A DNA stretch of 64,000 nucleotides from Scilla litardierei (Eukaryota > Streptophyta > Magnoliopsida > Asparagales > Asparagaceae): NCBI GenBank assembly GCA_030789695.1, contig CM061141.1, positions 201,489,600 to 201,553,599 of the forward strand, in the 5' to 3' direction. The notes below the pieces were generated by a model. It was given only the letters and a program-made list of their open reading frames with translations. It did no database searches and was not told where the DNA came from. Each line of letters starts with the position of its first letter. Positions within the stretch are counted from its first letter, which is position 1. Made by a program: the position numbers and the translations under genes. This document shows positions 44,070-55,349 of this stretch, piece by piece.

Positions 44070-46001
44070 GTCCTCGAGTGAGAGCAGGGGGGAATGTGGA
44101 TGATGTGGGTAGTATCGGAGGAGGTGGGTGGTGGAGGAAGAACGGCGATCAAAGCAGTGGTAGAAGGGATAGAAATGGGGAGAGAAGAAATGATGGAGAC
44201 GGTAGTGGATGGCAGTGGAAGAGATTTGGAGCGCACCGGCAATTTCTTGCGGCGCACATATGAAGTGACGGTGGATGAGGTAGAAGGTGGTGTGGGTGCG
44301 ACAGAAGTGGTCATGAGAGTAGAGGTGGATACGGGGATGGGAATAGATATGGGAGGGGGAGATGATCGCCTAGGTGGGGGTGGGGGAGGTGGGGATGGGT
44401 GGGATGGTGGAGGAGAAGAATGTGACGAGGGAGGTGAGGATCGTCGAGGCGGTGAAGGTGGTGGTGAGGGTGGTGGTGGTCCGTGGAGGTGAGTGAGAAG
44501 GCGAAGGATGGCGGCCACGTTCCTCTCAAGTGCGAGGAAGCGTGGGTGAGTGAGAAAGGAGGACGGAGATGGGTCCGAGGGGACAGAGCACGTGGCAAGA
44601 TCATGGAGGGCTGCGACCTCCCTCTCGGGAGCAAGACGGGCAGAGACCTGGCGGCGACCAAAGGAAGTGGACTGACGTGAAGCGGAAGTGGTACCGGCAA
44701 GTGATGTGGAAGTAGTGCCGGCGGCAGTGGTCATACCGGCACTGGACAGAAGGCCTAAGGTGGCCTGAGAAAGGCTCACAGAAGGGATAGGGTTAGGAGC
44801 AGAAACAGGGTGACTCGGGGGGAAGGAAAGGAAGGTGCAACCCTGTTAGAAACTCGGGATCGGGCGAAAAAGTCCAATCCGCCACGATAGCAACAGTCAT
44901 GCGAGTGGGGTTGGGGAGAATGGTGTAGGGGCGAGGGGGGTGGCTGTAATTGAATTCGAAACGACCATCGGGGCGGGGCTTAATCATATGAATGTGCCAC
45001 AGGACGTCAAGATCTAGACGTGAGGGTCCTGCTGCAGTAGGAAGATTTTGGGGGATGTGAATGTTAAACTGCGGGAAAGAAGCAATAATAGTGATAATGC
45101 CCCCACAACAGATCTTGCCCTTCCCGGCCCTGCTAATCTCGAGAAGCTTGTAAACAAGCTAATCGCCGACATGGACAGGGACAGTCGGGGCCCTAAAGTT
45201 AATCCCATCATCATCACGAACAAAGGGGAAAGTCATGGCCCAGAGAATAAATAGATCAGGGATAGTCACGGTGCCTGACTCGTCCCTGGGGAAAAATGCA
45301 GAGGATATGATCCTATGGGCCAGATGAAATGTGGGATGGATGATGGAGGAGGCCTTGGCCTTACCTCGGGGATAGCGAGGGAGTATGGTGAGGCAGAACC
45401 AAAAGTTATCGACGTCAAATTCCGGTGGGTATCCGTAGTGTCGGATAGCGTCATTCCCCAGAATAGGGAAACCAAATATATTGTTGATGGTATTCAGGTT
45501 GGTGCGGATAGTTTGGTTACGCACCTGGAAAGTGACGGTCGACCCCGACTCACAAACGAGGGAGGAAAGAAATTACAGTGTGAGGGATGGGTAGGATACC
45601 GCAGAGGCATTCAGGAAGGCCAACCAACCTAAGTTAGCAAAAAGAGTCTCGACCTCGGTGAAGACACCGAGGTCGACGAGTGATTGGGTATGGGCAAACT
45701 TGGTTGATAGATGCCCCCGAGCATCTAGTCTATGGTAGAAGTCTTTCTGCTCTTGTTTCCTAAATAGGTACCCATGCGAGCCTAACATGGGGTCCACAGG
45801 GGGGATAACAGGTGGGGGAGGGGCTAGTGTCAGTTCACGTGTGTGGGGAGGAGGGCGTGTTTGTTTACGTCTCTTTCGAGACGGTTCTTCCTCCCGCAAG
45901 ATACCCTTCCCCTTATCTCTATCCCGGGCCATGTGTGCGTGTGAGTGATGCAAATGAGTGTAAAATACTATCGAAGTGCACACACACGAACAATCAAGCA
46001 A
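44070..46001 (-). pseudogene. Athila-type 3' ORF, copy B
   Basis: Homologue of 36713-38561, more damaged: frames 46001-45573 (MARDRDKGKGILREEEPSRK, FYHRLDARGHLSTKFAHTQ), 45524-45159 (TIRTNLNTINNIFGFPILG), 45223-45014 (ending DPHV), 44987-44793 (MIKPRPDGRFEFNYSHPPRP) and a Pro/Ser-rich tail 44779-44070. The breaks are frameshifts. The order and conserved words match copy A. Confidence 0.75.
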
Positions 46002-46366
46002 ATTAAATATCTAGGGTAAAAATTGAAATTTGAGAAGTGGAGCGAAGTTACCCAGCAGAGATTCGAGTTCTTCGCTTGTAGTCGACCCAATGTTGTGCAA
46101 TGGGAGAAGTGTGGAGCCGCGGCACTCTTCTTCAGTAAAAATTCGAAAGAGGGGTGGACATTGTGGATTAGGGCTAGAAAATTGCGAAATAGGAGATGAA
46201 AAGAGAGAAAGATATGGAGGGATGGAAGGGGGAGGCGGAGAGAGAGGCTAATGGAGGAGTGGAGGACGTGGGAGAGAAGTTTTTGGCCGTCGGGAGAGGG
46301 TGGAAGGAGAAACGATGATGAGAAAACACGATCGGGCGAGGGGATGTGAACAGGTGGGTCGGGGGG

Positions 46367-46735
46367 TATTTATAGGTTTTAAGTCGAACCGGTCGGGTGA
46401 GTTGTCACCCGATCGGTTGACTTAGTGGTCGAAAATTTTGGCTGAAGAGTTGCTACAGGTGAACCGGTCGGTTGACATGTCAACCGACCGGTTGACCGCT
46501 CCACACATTTTCCCGAGAATTTAGAGTTTCTCACCTGGTCCCTCAACCCGTCTTGCTTCTTGTCACCCGATCGGTTGACAAATTTTGAAATTTTCCCGAG
46601 AGTTTACCCCAGGTCACCCGGTCTGCCAACCGGTGTCTTCTTTCCTCACCCGGTCGGTTCATTTAGTGGCAGACACGACATCTAACTGATACATCCCAAC
46701 CGATCGGTTGATTTATCAACCGATCGGTTGGGGAC
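46367..46735 (-). promoter_or_regulatory. Putative internal promoter, copy B
   Basis: As in copy A: palindromes (CAACCGATCGGTTGATT...AACCGATCGGTTG near 46698-46732; GAACCGGTCGGTTGAC...GTCAACCGACCGGTTGAC near 46461-46497; GAACCGGTCGGGTGAG...TCACCCGATCGGTTGAC near 46387-46423), then TATA box CTATAAATA at 46367-46375 on the minus strand, about 365 bases before the ORF. Confidence 0.6.
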
Positions 46736-46927
46736 TTGTTTTCTGCAAAAACCCACAAATCGCCTAAGTTCCACCACAGAAGTTCTTGCGGCTGGATTTA
46801 TTTATAAAAATAGATAAAATAAAGTTAAAAATAGTTCTAAAAATGGAAGCAAAGGGTGTAGAGCATGGGTTGCCTCCCATGAAGCGCATTTGTTTAACGT
46901 CGTTAGCTCGACGCCCGTTGATGATGT

Positions 46928-48330
46928 TCATGGTGGGCGATACGGATGATGCCCAAAATCCGGCATCTCTTCAGCTCCAGAGCTTGTGGCTTTGGGTGTA
47001 GTCGGCGGTTGTAAGAAGATTCGCTCAACTACTCTCCGTTTGTCGACAGGATCCGGGGGCTTCTCCCTCAAATTGGCGTCTACCGCCATCTTTTTCAGGA
47101 TCCGGACCTCATCACCGGTGAGGTCCATGGGGTCTTTCCCCTTTCTCCTCGTAGGAGGAGCCCTAGGGAATCCGGGAGGGGTCACACGTTGGGCGACCGC
47201 CTCATCAGCAACTTCTTTCTTTGGGGAGCCAACTTGCTCTCCAAGGTCCCCCAAGCTATCAGGGGGATTCCTCGAGAGTACTTCCCAGGCACTTGTTTCA
47301 ACAGCTCTATCTTCTTCGTTCTCCAGTATACTGATACTAGGATCGTCCGGGGGATTTGGGCGTTTCATCGACAACCCTAAGTCAAATTTGACTCTTTCTT
47401 GACCGACATTGAGGGAAAGCTTCCCATTCTTCACGTCTATCAAAACTCCGGCGGTCGCCATAAAGGGCCGTCCAAGGATAATAGGGGTATGCTTGTCTTC
47501 TGGCATGTCCATCACCACAAAATCAACCGGTACTTGTACTCCTCTCACATCGACGGGGAGGTCGTCTACTACTCCCACCGGGTACTTGACCGAACGGTCA
47601 GCAAGTTGTAATGTCATGCCGGTGGGCTCTAAGTCTCCCATCCCTATTCTCTTGTACAACGATAGGGGCATTAAGCTGACGCTCGCTCCTAGATCGACGA
47701 GTGCCCTTTGGATTTGCACTTCCCCAATAGAGCAAGGGATGGAGAAACTTCCTGGGTCCTTGAGCTTGGGCGGATTTGCGCGCTGAATGAGGACGCTGCA
47801 CTCCGCCGTTAACACGACCTTCTCCTTTCTGGATCCCCGTGTCACCAAGTCCTTCAGAAATTTGGCATATGAGGGAATTGTCTCGATGGCCTCGAGGAAG
47901 GGGATTTTAAGCTCAGATCTTTCACCATGGCAAAGAATTTGCCTTACTTCTCATCGATCTTGGCTTTGGCAAGCCGTTGTGGAAAAGGCACAATGGGCTT
48001 GAATACTCTTAGGTTCCCTTCCTCATCCTTTTTCTTCTCCTCTCTATGAACTCCCTCCGGAGTAGTTGGCTTGGGCGACGAAGCACCGTCGTCATTTAAT
48101 TTCTCAATTGGTCGTTCCACGACAAACGGTGCTTCCGGTCCTTTGGGGGGGCACTCTCGTGGGTATTTGCATTCCGCTCCTCAAGACGATGGCAGACACG
48201 TTCTCATGCTCATGCGTGAGCGCCAAGGTCCGATTTACCCCCCTCGGGTTCACCTCAGGCTGTGGCGGTAATAGATTCTACGGTCTCTGAAGGTTCGCCA
48301 CTTGTAACCCCAGCTGGGTCACCTGATCAG
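46928..48330 (-). pseudogene. Protease region, copy B
   Basis: The frame 47848-46928 holds DLGASVSLMPLSLYKRIGMG and IILGRPFMATAG and continues unbroken through the acidic tail (LTGDEVRILKKMAVDANLRE ... HHPYRPP). Upstream, a one-base deletion near 47905 separates it from the linker homologous to the start of the copy A frame. Copies A and B therefore carry complementary lesions. Confidence 0.85.
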
Positions 48331-48393
48331 TGAGGACTCTCTGTCCCATCTCCAGCTTCAGATTTATCTTCTCCTGGTTGGCGATGTATTGAG

Positions 48394-49640
48394 TCAAGAG
48401 GGACTCAATCGGAGAGATGGCCCTCTGCTGGCCATATTGTTGTTGGGTTGGCTGTTGATTCCTTGGAGTGTACTGTTGGTACTGTTGTGGAGGTTGTTGC
48501 TGCTGAAATTGTTGCTGCTAAAACTGCTGCTGAGGCCTAGCCGGCTGATATATCTGCTGTTGTTGCTGAGTCGGCTGTTGATAAGGCGCTCAGTAGCTAA
48601 GGTTGGGATGATTCCGGTTGTTTGGAGAGTAGGCCGGGTTGGAGTTGGTTCGTGGTGGAAAAGGCGCATTCCCCGTAGGGTTGTAAAATAATGCGCTCGC
48701 CTGATCCAACGATGGTGAGATGTCACCACCGTCGAATTCTCCAAAAACTTCGGATTCCACCGCAGCAATCTGTAGTGAACCGATGCCACCGGCGCCTACC
48801 ATCAATGCGGAGATCTGGGTCGACAGCAAGTCAAACTTGCTTGACAATTTGTCGACGTCCTCGACCCTATGGATGCCCCCAGATCTAGGTGTGGCTCTCT
48901 CGTCACACCACCGCTCATTGTTAGATGCCATATTTTCCAAAATCTGTCCGACATCTTCTTCGCTTCTTGACATGAAAGACCCTCCAGCCGCGGCGTCCAT
49001 GGAAGATTTCAAATCGTCCCTCAATCCATTATAGAACAGATTTATGATCTGCCACTTGGGGGGCTCTGCATCTCCTTGTATCTCGTCTAAGCTTCATGCA
49101 AGGACTCGTGGCTGGCTTGGAAGAAGGAGGAGATCTCACTCCTCAGCTTCATGGTCTTCCCCGGAGGAAAGAACTTCGTCAGGAAGGCATTTGAGAGCTT
49201 CTCCCAGGTGTTGAATGTATTTGGGTCCTTTCCCCTAAGCCACAGCTTGGCCTTATCCCGCAGAGAGAAGGGGAACAGCTTCAGTCGGATCGCCTCAGTT
49301 GTGACACCGTTTATCCGGAAGGTGTCACATTTCTCTAAGAAGGAGTCTAAATGTTCAATCGGGCTCTCCATGGGTGCACCCGAAAATTGATCCTGCTGGA
49401 TCCACGTCACCAAAGATGGCTTAAGCTCGAAGCTTTGGGCCGTAATAGCTGGAGGACGGATGGCGGAGGTGGACTCGATGGAAGGCATCAAGTACTCCAG
49501 CAGGGACTTGTGAGGTGGGGTGTTCTCCCCCATGGTTTCATGATCCTCTATTCTTCGCTTCTCGGCGGCCAAACCCTTAGGGTGGCGTTTATCTCTGGAT
49601 CAACGGGGATCAAGTCGTCGAGACTTCTTGAACTCCTGCG
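48394..49640 (-). pseudogene. Athila-type gag, copy B
   Basis: The frame 49572-49087 is intact where copy A is shifted (DKAKLWLRGKDPNTFNTWEK, FFPPGKTMKLRSEISSF), then stops after HESLHEA because of a deletion near 49075. It resumes at 49024-48590 (AAAGGSFMSRSEEDVGQILE). The Gln-rich C-terminus lies at 48430-48580. Confidence 0.85.
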
Positions 49641-49817
49641 CATGAAAAACAACAAACACCCGTGAAGCGAAAAGTGGGAAAGAAAAAGATAAGATAAAAA
49701 TAAAAAATAAAAATAAGAAGATAAAAAGGAAAAAGAAGAATGCGAAAATTATCGCGAGGTAGGGATGAGAGCAAGACACAAGGGTTCATGAAATCCAAAA
49801 ATAACAAGCACGTTGCC

Positions 49818-49835
49818 TCCCCGGCAACGGCGCCA
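49818..49835 (-). other. Primer-binding site, tRNA-Asp, copy B
   Basis: Minus strand TGGCGCCGTTGCCGGGGA, a full 18-nt match to the 3' end of plant tRNA-Asp as used by Athila elements. Confidence 0.9.
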
Positions 49836-49842
49836 TAACGCT

Positions 49843-51431
49843 TGACGTCCCCCGCATGTGCGTGCTAGATGTGTGCAATAATACGATTGGGGGCGTGAGA
49901 TTTAAATATTTGTAACCGCAAGCGCACGGTGTTGTAGTGTGGCTTGGGGGTCGAACTCAGGGAGGCGTGGATGTGCTTGTGTCAAAGAGGATCAAATTCA
50001 CCCCATGGGCGAGCTAGCCCGGATCGAATGATGGGTTGTCACGGTAAATGGAATGCAAGGTATAGACAATATAAAAGAAAAACCCGGGACTTTGGTTTCC
50101 ACCCTATCGTGCGATTCTCATTGATACGGCCTACGGGTAGGATAGCGATCAGAATTAGGGTCTAATGGTGAGACGTTGCCTCTAAGAGTGGTATCAGCGT
50201 CCTATAGGCCCGATATTCCGGTCGGTGCCCAGGATGATACGCCAGACTTCCCGGGTTCGATCAGTGGGCACTCCCATGTCCATTAACACTGATCGACTCT
50301 GGGAGCACTAAGCTCGCAACGATAACTCCCAACATCTCCTCCTGCCGCTCCCGCGCGCTAGGATTCGACGTCTACGCTAAGGGCGTGAGCTATGGCTAGG
50401 GAGTCAACCGCCAAGTTTATTCCCCCTTGGCTCGACAGTCAAAGGCGGTCTTTTTCCCGCCGATGACAATAAAACACCCAGCGTAACCGTTAGATTCCTA
50501 ATCCCTATCGATTTCCTAGACCTATGGACGCATCGGGAAGAGCCCACGAAGGGGTTTCCACCAAAATCCCAGATTTGGGAACTACTCACACATATTTAGT
50601 AAAAAGCGATCTAAACAAAAATCGACCGTAAAAATCATGATCAGACAATAGAAATGCAATGGTAGTAAAGAAATTAAGATAATACTAAAGTTTGAGAAAG
50701 ATCTGAAAACTTACAAAAACTGGGAAATTACAGCCGTCACAAAATGAAGAAAACAGTAAAAAATAACCAACTCCCGTTTCTGGAAACCTAGGGGTCATAT
50801 ACATGGAAAAAGATATCACCCGATCGGTTGACAAGTCAACCGATCGGGTGATCTACTTCAAACTTTGGCAGTGAGATGTGGGACTTCACCCGGTCAGGAT
50901 GAACCGATCGGTTGAAGCATGGATGTGACCGGTTGGATCTTGGTGCCATCGGGTGAGGAGATCGGTTGGATCTTCGTGTCTTGGCTTTGGAGATTCAGCT
51001 ACAGATGAACCGATCGGGTGAAAGTCACCCGATCGGTTGGAAATCAGCTTCAAATTCCAGAGAGCTTTGGGCTTTTGAACCGGCCTACGAACCGACCGGG
51101 TGACTTCTTGTGAGCTCCAAGCTGCGTCCGGGTGGTGCACGCGTGCATCACCCGATCGGTTGAAGATGACCAACCGATCGGGTGAGGGGCTGAAAGATGA
51201 TATCATCGTCGTTTGACCCCCTGGATCACGCGTGACTCCTCACGTTGCTCCGGGGACCTGCGATATCGTCGTTTTATGTCCCATATGCCAGTAAACTCCT
51301 GTAAAATACAGAAAACACGGAAAAGTGAAAGAAAACAAGAAAACACGAGAAAACGAATATAAGACGGCGGTAAATAACGGAAAAACACGGAAGAAAACAT
51401 GCGCAAATATATGAAATATAAACGCTCGTCA
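49843..51431 (-). repeat. LTR1 (5' LTR of copy B), 1589 bp
   Basis: TGACGAGCGTTTATATTTC ... GACGTCA on the minus strand. It aligns with LTR2 over its full length. U3 palindromes lie at 51185-50817; the TATA position reads CATGTATATGACC near 50796, weaker than in LTR2. To its right lies FAR1-related sequence; no five-base duplication could be matched at the other end because the third LTR is missing. Confidence 0.9.
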
Positions 51432-51439
51432 AAGTACCA

Positions 51440-52670
51440 AATGCAATTTCAGTAGACAATGACAGAAAAACAAAAAAATGAAATGAAAGCCTGGAAGTGG
51501 TTGCATACGATGCATGAGAAAGCACAACATTGGATTAAGGCGTACCTATTGGATACTTTCTTTGCGCGTATGAAAATGTTAATATGATAGAGATTGTTGT
51601 AAAAATATATGATCAAAATAAACTCAGCACATGGTATTCAATTCTTGTTTTGTGTGCATGCATGGCATCCAGCCAAAGGAGTGAAAGCATGAACGCGTAT
51701 TTTGATGGATACGTAAACTCTGTGACTCCATTATACGAGTTCATTGATCAATATGATAAAGCCGTAAAGTTTCAGTGAGACAAAGAGGAGAGAGAAGATA
51801 CTTTTTGTATGCGGAACAAACCAGAATTTAGCGACATGCATGAGTTAGAGGTTCATGCCGCAAAGGTATATACTAGAAACATATTTTCCAATTTTCAAAT
51901 TCTTTTCAAAAATACTTTATATTGTCGGCATGAAAGGGTGAGCATGGATGGGGATACGACCACGTATAGAGTAACTATGCGGATTGATGGAAAGAGCTAC
52001 GTGCATAACGTTCAATGCAATATATCTACGGGAATGTTCAGGTGTACGTGTGCAAGGGCTGTGACTGAAGGTTTGCTATGCACGCAAATTTTATATATCA
52101 TGAAGCAAAAGTTTGATATGAAAGCCATCCCTGGAGATATATTTTACCAAGGTGGACTCTAAATGCAAGACATAGCATCATGAGTCTTGGGGCCTCTTCG
52201 ACTAGCACAGTACACGGATGCATCCAAATCAAATTACTCCACTTCAAGCCTGGAGACTTCGTTCATCATTCGATAAAGTCGTGGAGGTGGTTACAAGAGA
52301 TCCCCTTCTATATGATGACGTCTTTGGGTGGGCAAACAGTTTTTTGGACCAACATAATATGAATAATAAAGCGCAAACTGCTTCTGATCAAGGGCCAAGA
52401 TCACAGGTGGGGTCCAGTGCACCTATCCAATAAGAAGTGGGTGTAAATGATGTCATTACGCATGATCCTACAAAAGCAAGAACTAAAGGCCGACCACGAG
52501 TGGTGTCAAGGATTCCGTCTGGAATACAAGTCTCACAAGAACAAAGTCAAACAAGAACAAGGACTTGCAATGTTTGTGCAGAAAAGGGTCATGACATGAG
52601 AACTTGTCGTATGAGCACAGCTGGTAGAAAGAAGGTATATTTTCTCAAAAGGTTACTATTTTTTATATAC
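51440..52670 (+). pseudogene. FAR1-related sequence (FRS-like) C-terminal half, MULE-derived
   Basis: Reads WKWLHTMHEKAQHWIKAYLL, DTFFARM, then (after probable intron sequence) ASSQRSESMNAYFDGYVNS, the hallmark of FAR1/FHY3-family proteins. LYEFIDQYDKAVKFQ follows, then a TGA at 51776-51778, then AAKVYTRNIFSNFQILFK, and a SWIM-like end with CTCARAVTEGLLCTQILYI (canonical final His replaced by Gln). A C-terminal zinc knuckle CNVCAEKGHDMRTC (CX2CX4HX4C) lies near 52566-52607. FRS proteins are domesticated MULE transposases acting as transcription regulators; this copy is broken by stops and by the loss of its front half at the retrotransposon junction. Confidence 0.8.
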
Positions 52671-53175
52671 TAGTATAAATTATTTTAACATCATTGCTCC
52701 ATATTCTCTGTAGGAAAAATCTTCGCCCGATGACTTAACAAGGCTTTGATATGAAGGCCGACATTTTTATATGCTATCGGTAAAAATTTTGTATTAGCTT
52801 GGAAGAAATATACTACATGCATCTGTCACGGACATATCAGTATAAATGGGTTGTAAGTAAACTGGTTCTCTTTAAAAATGGTCATCTGAAAATGGCCGCC
52901 TCCTATATTTTAGTCCATAATGCAGCCATCGTGGAGTTGAATTAATATGGCTGGAGGTCCAAATTGAACCTTAAAACACAAAGTCTTAATTATAAGCCTA
53001 TGAGGATGATGCCTATTATTCGAGACCTATATCCAATGCTGTTGATCTCATATCTTATAATTTCTCTGTTGCTGCAGAACCTGACAATTGTCAAGAAAAT
53101 TAATGGGATTAAGGAGTAAGAAGAAGAAGCAGAAGAGCTGAAGAGAATGAAGAGAATGAGACATGTATCTGTCCG
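52671..53175. other. Spacer; contains copy 1 of a 200-bp duplicated segment
   Basis: 52905-53110 (ATGCAGCCATCGTGGAGTTG ... GAGGATGATGCCTATTATTC ... ATCTCATATCTTATAATTT ... CAATTGTCAAGAAA) recurs at 55617-55810. It may be a captured exon, with CTGCAG before the last part. No function can be given. Confidence 0.5.
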
Positions 53176-53179
53176 CGAT

Positions 53180-53490
53180 GAGTAATGGTGGGTAAGTGTA
53201 TACAGTTTAGCTCCGCACGCACAATGTTTACAACTTTTACCCGTTCTGCGCGCTGAGCAAAACTTGGTAATTTTACAGGTTTCCTAATAAGCGCACACAA
53301 CGTTTAATAATGTTGCAGATGTGCGCACTGAGTAATTTGGGTAATTGTAAACAGTTATGCTCCACACGTATAACGGTTACTAACTTTGACGATTATGCTC
53401 GTTGAGTAAATGTTGGTAATCGTAGACAGTTGTGCTCAGATCGCACAACGTTCAAGGCTGTTGCTGTTGGTGCGAACTGAGTACTGGTGG
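53180..53490. repeat. Four tandem units of about 75 bp containing the GCGCACAACG palindrome
   Basis: Each unit has a left half (CTCCGCACGCACAATG, AAGCGCACACAACG, CTCCACACGTATAACGG, CTCAGATCGCACAACG), a loop, a right half (CTGCGCGCTGAGCAAA, TGTGCGCACTGAGTAA, TATGCTCGTTGAGTAA, GGTGCGAACTGAGTA) and a linker GGTAATTGTAxACAGTT. The monomer plan and length match the 27-35 kb satellite, but the sequence is the ACAACG form. Confidence 0.8.
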
Positions 53491-54455
53491 GTACTTTAAG
53501 TTAGCATCACGCAATTTTGTAATGTAATGCAATTGTCCCAAATTTAATGATATTGTATTAAGGTTTGTATTCCAACATGCAACAACATTTATGCCTACAA
53601 ATGTACATAACACAACAAAGTAGAAACTACATCTAAACATTTTGCAACATCACAGTTTTTGCCCGACTAAGCAATTCAAGCATTGGACTATACTAGGGAT
53701 ACATGGATTCCCACCATGAAAAAAATTTAAACTTTGTTGCCATTTATGAGCAGCTCCATCAGCTGCATCAGCGTCACTTGCTGCAAGTATCTTGGCCATC
53801 CGTCCCATGTATGCGTTGAAGAAGAATCAGTGATGAACATAACAAAGCATAATTAAGTAAAAATATTGTACGGGTAGACTTAGAATAAGATAGAACATTT
53901 ATTATCATCAAGCAGTGATTTCTGCAACTAAGTATCAAAGAACATATACAAGCAGTGAAGTCTGCAATGAAGCGGGTGTGCTTGGAAGGTGATAGCTTCA
54001 ATGACGATGAACAGAACATATGAAGGAGAAAAGAACATCTTCGAATCCATATATATGTGATGTATTCAATTTCTGCATCACGTCACTAGCCGCTATTATA
54101 TTGTCCTTTAAGTGTTGAGGACGTAGCAGTGATGAAGGAAAAAATAGAATGTTGTAGAGAAAATATCATATAATTAGAATCAGATAGAATAAGATGGAAT
54201 AATATCATTAAGAAGTGTAGTGGTTGACGAGGGCTTGTGGGAAGGGAATCCATTTATAGCCGAATTTGAATGCCATTGGATGAGGATGAGACTACAGTAG
54301 AGTTACTTGGAGGCAACACAAGAGACCCCGAGAGTCTACAGTAAATTGCTTGTGATTATACAGAAGAATGCCCGTGAATCTTCAGCAGATTGAAAGCAGC
54401 CAGTGTTGTTCCCAATAATGTATGACCGTAGTGGTGTGAGTTGAGCAAAATTGAT
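53491..54455. other. Spacer with an inverted promoter-like block
   Basis: Around 54238-54305 the minus strand carries ATGAGTCTC-type sequence: CTGTAGTCTCATCCTCATCC ... CTATAAATGGATTCCC, related to 55089-55270 and 25500-25590. No coding feature. Confidence 0.45.
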
Positions 54456-55020
54456 AGCCTCAAACAAAACAGGTCACCGCGCACAACCGGCAAGAATATG
54501 TCCGTTGTGCGCGGAGAGCAAATTATTTATGGTTTATCAAAACTGCTCAAAGCGCAAAACGAGCATATAGTTTGGCCGTTGTGCACATTGAACAATATGT
54601 ATTTTGGATAACACAATTGTTCAATCGACGTAAGTAAGAGTAATATTTCTCCAACAATTTTGTATACGTCACCACTCCGTTAAAGAATCTGGTGCTTTCT
54701 CTATTCGATGCATTAGCTGAAATTTTTCTCGTAGCATGGTTTTTGATCGACGCGCACAGTGGTTAAAATTTGGACAAATATTACATGACGTTGTATGCTT
54801 GGAGTTATTTTATTCGAATGTAACCTGGTTTTTCATCGCCGCGCACAATGGGGTATAATTTTACCCGTTTTCGCATTGATTAATATTAAATCAAAAAAAT
54901 CTGTTACCCCACGCACAAAATCCGTAGTGCTCACTGAGTAATAAAACTCTCAGCTAACCTATTTTAATACCGCGCACAATGCGTTATAATTTAGGAAGAT
55001 GTGCGTGCTGAATTAAATCT
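54456..55020. repeat. Palindromic CGCGCA motif cluster
   Basis: CACCGCGCACAACCGG...CCGTTGTGCGCGGAGAG (54475-54519), CTCAAAGCGCAAAACG...CCGTTGTGCACATTGA (54545-54588) and looser copies at 54750-55010 with inverse halves. No gene. Confidence 0.7.
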
Positions 55021-55088
55021 TATGTACATTCACGATCACTCCTTTGTAGACTCACGTGGTCTCTTCTATAGACTCACGGTCACTCTAC

Positions 55089-55345
55089 TGTAGACTCATC
55101 CTCATCCAAGGGCAGTCTAATTCGTCTATAAATGGCTTCCCTACCCACACGGCCTCATCAACCTCTACACTTCGAGTGATGTTTATCAGGCATGAGGAAG
55201 AAGTAATGCTACACTTGACTGTAGACTCATCCTCATCCAAGGGCAGTCCAATTCGTCTATAAATGGCTTCCCTACCTGCAAGCCCTATTCAACCACAATA
55301 CTTCGTGTGATGTCAAAAGGCATGAGGACTGGTCAAATAGTTGTG
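55089..55345 (+). promoter_or_regulatory. Tandemly duplicated TATA-containing block, 131-bp period
   Basis: Two units share GTAGACTCATCCTCATCCAA, GGGCAGTC(T/C)AATTCGTC, CTATAAATGGCTTCCCTACC and TTCG(A/T)GTGATGT. The TATA sequences lie at 55126-55132 and 55257-55263. Single copies at 25500-25590 and (inverted) 54238-54305 make this a family-wide promoter-like element. No clear ORF follows. Confidence 0.6.
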
Positions 55346-55349
55346 TTGG

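Larger units (their letters stand above)
36600..51431 (-). mobile_element. Tandem Athila-like Ty3/gypsy retrotransposon lacking pol: internal A, LTR2, internal B, LTR1
   Basis: Read on the minus strand the order is LTR1 (51431-49843), PBS, gag, protease, 3' ORF, PPT, LTR2 (44043-42452), PBS, gag, protease, 3' ORF, and no third LTR. Both internal regions have only about 0.9 kb of non-coding sequence between the protease and the 3' ORF, so reverse transcriptase, RNase H and integrase are absent from both. A shared deletion in two copies implies the family moves in trans. The gag and protease sequences are Athila-type. The two copies carry different frameshifts. Confidence 0.85.
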
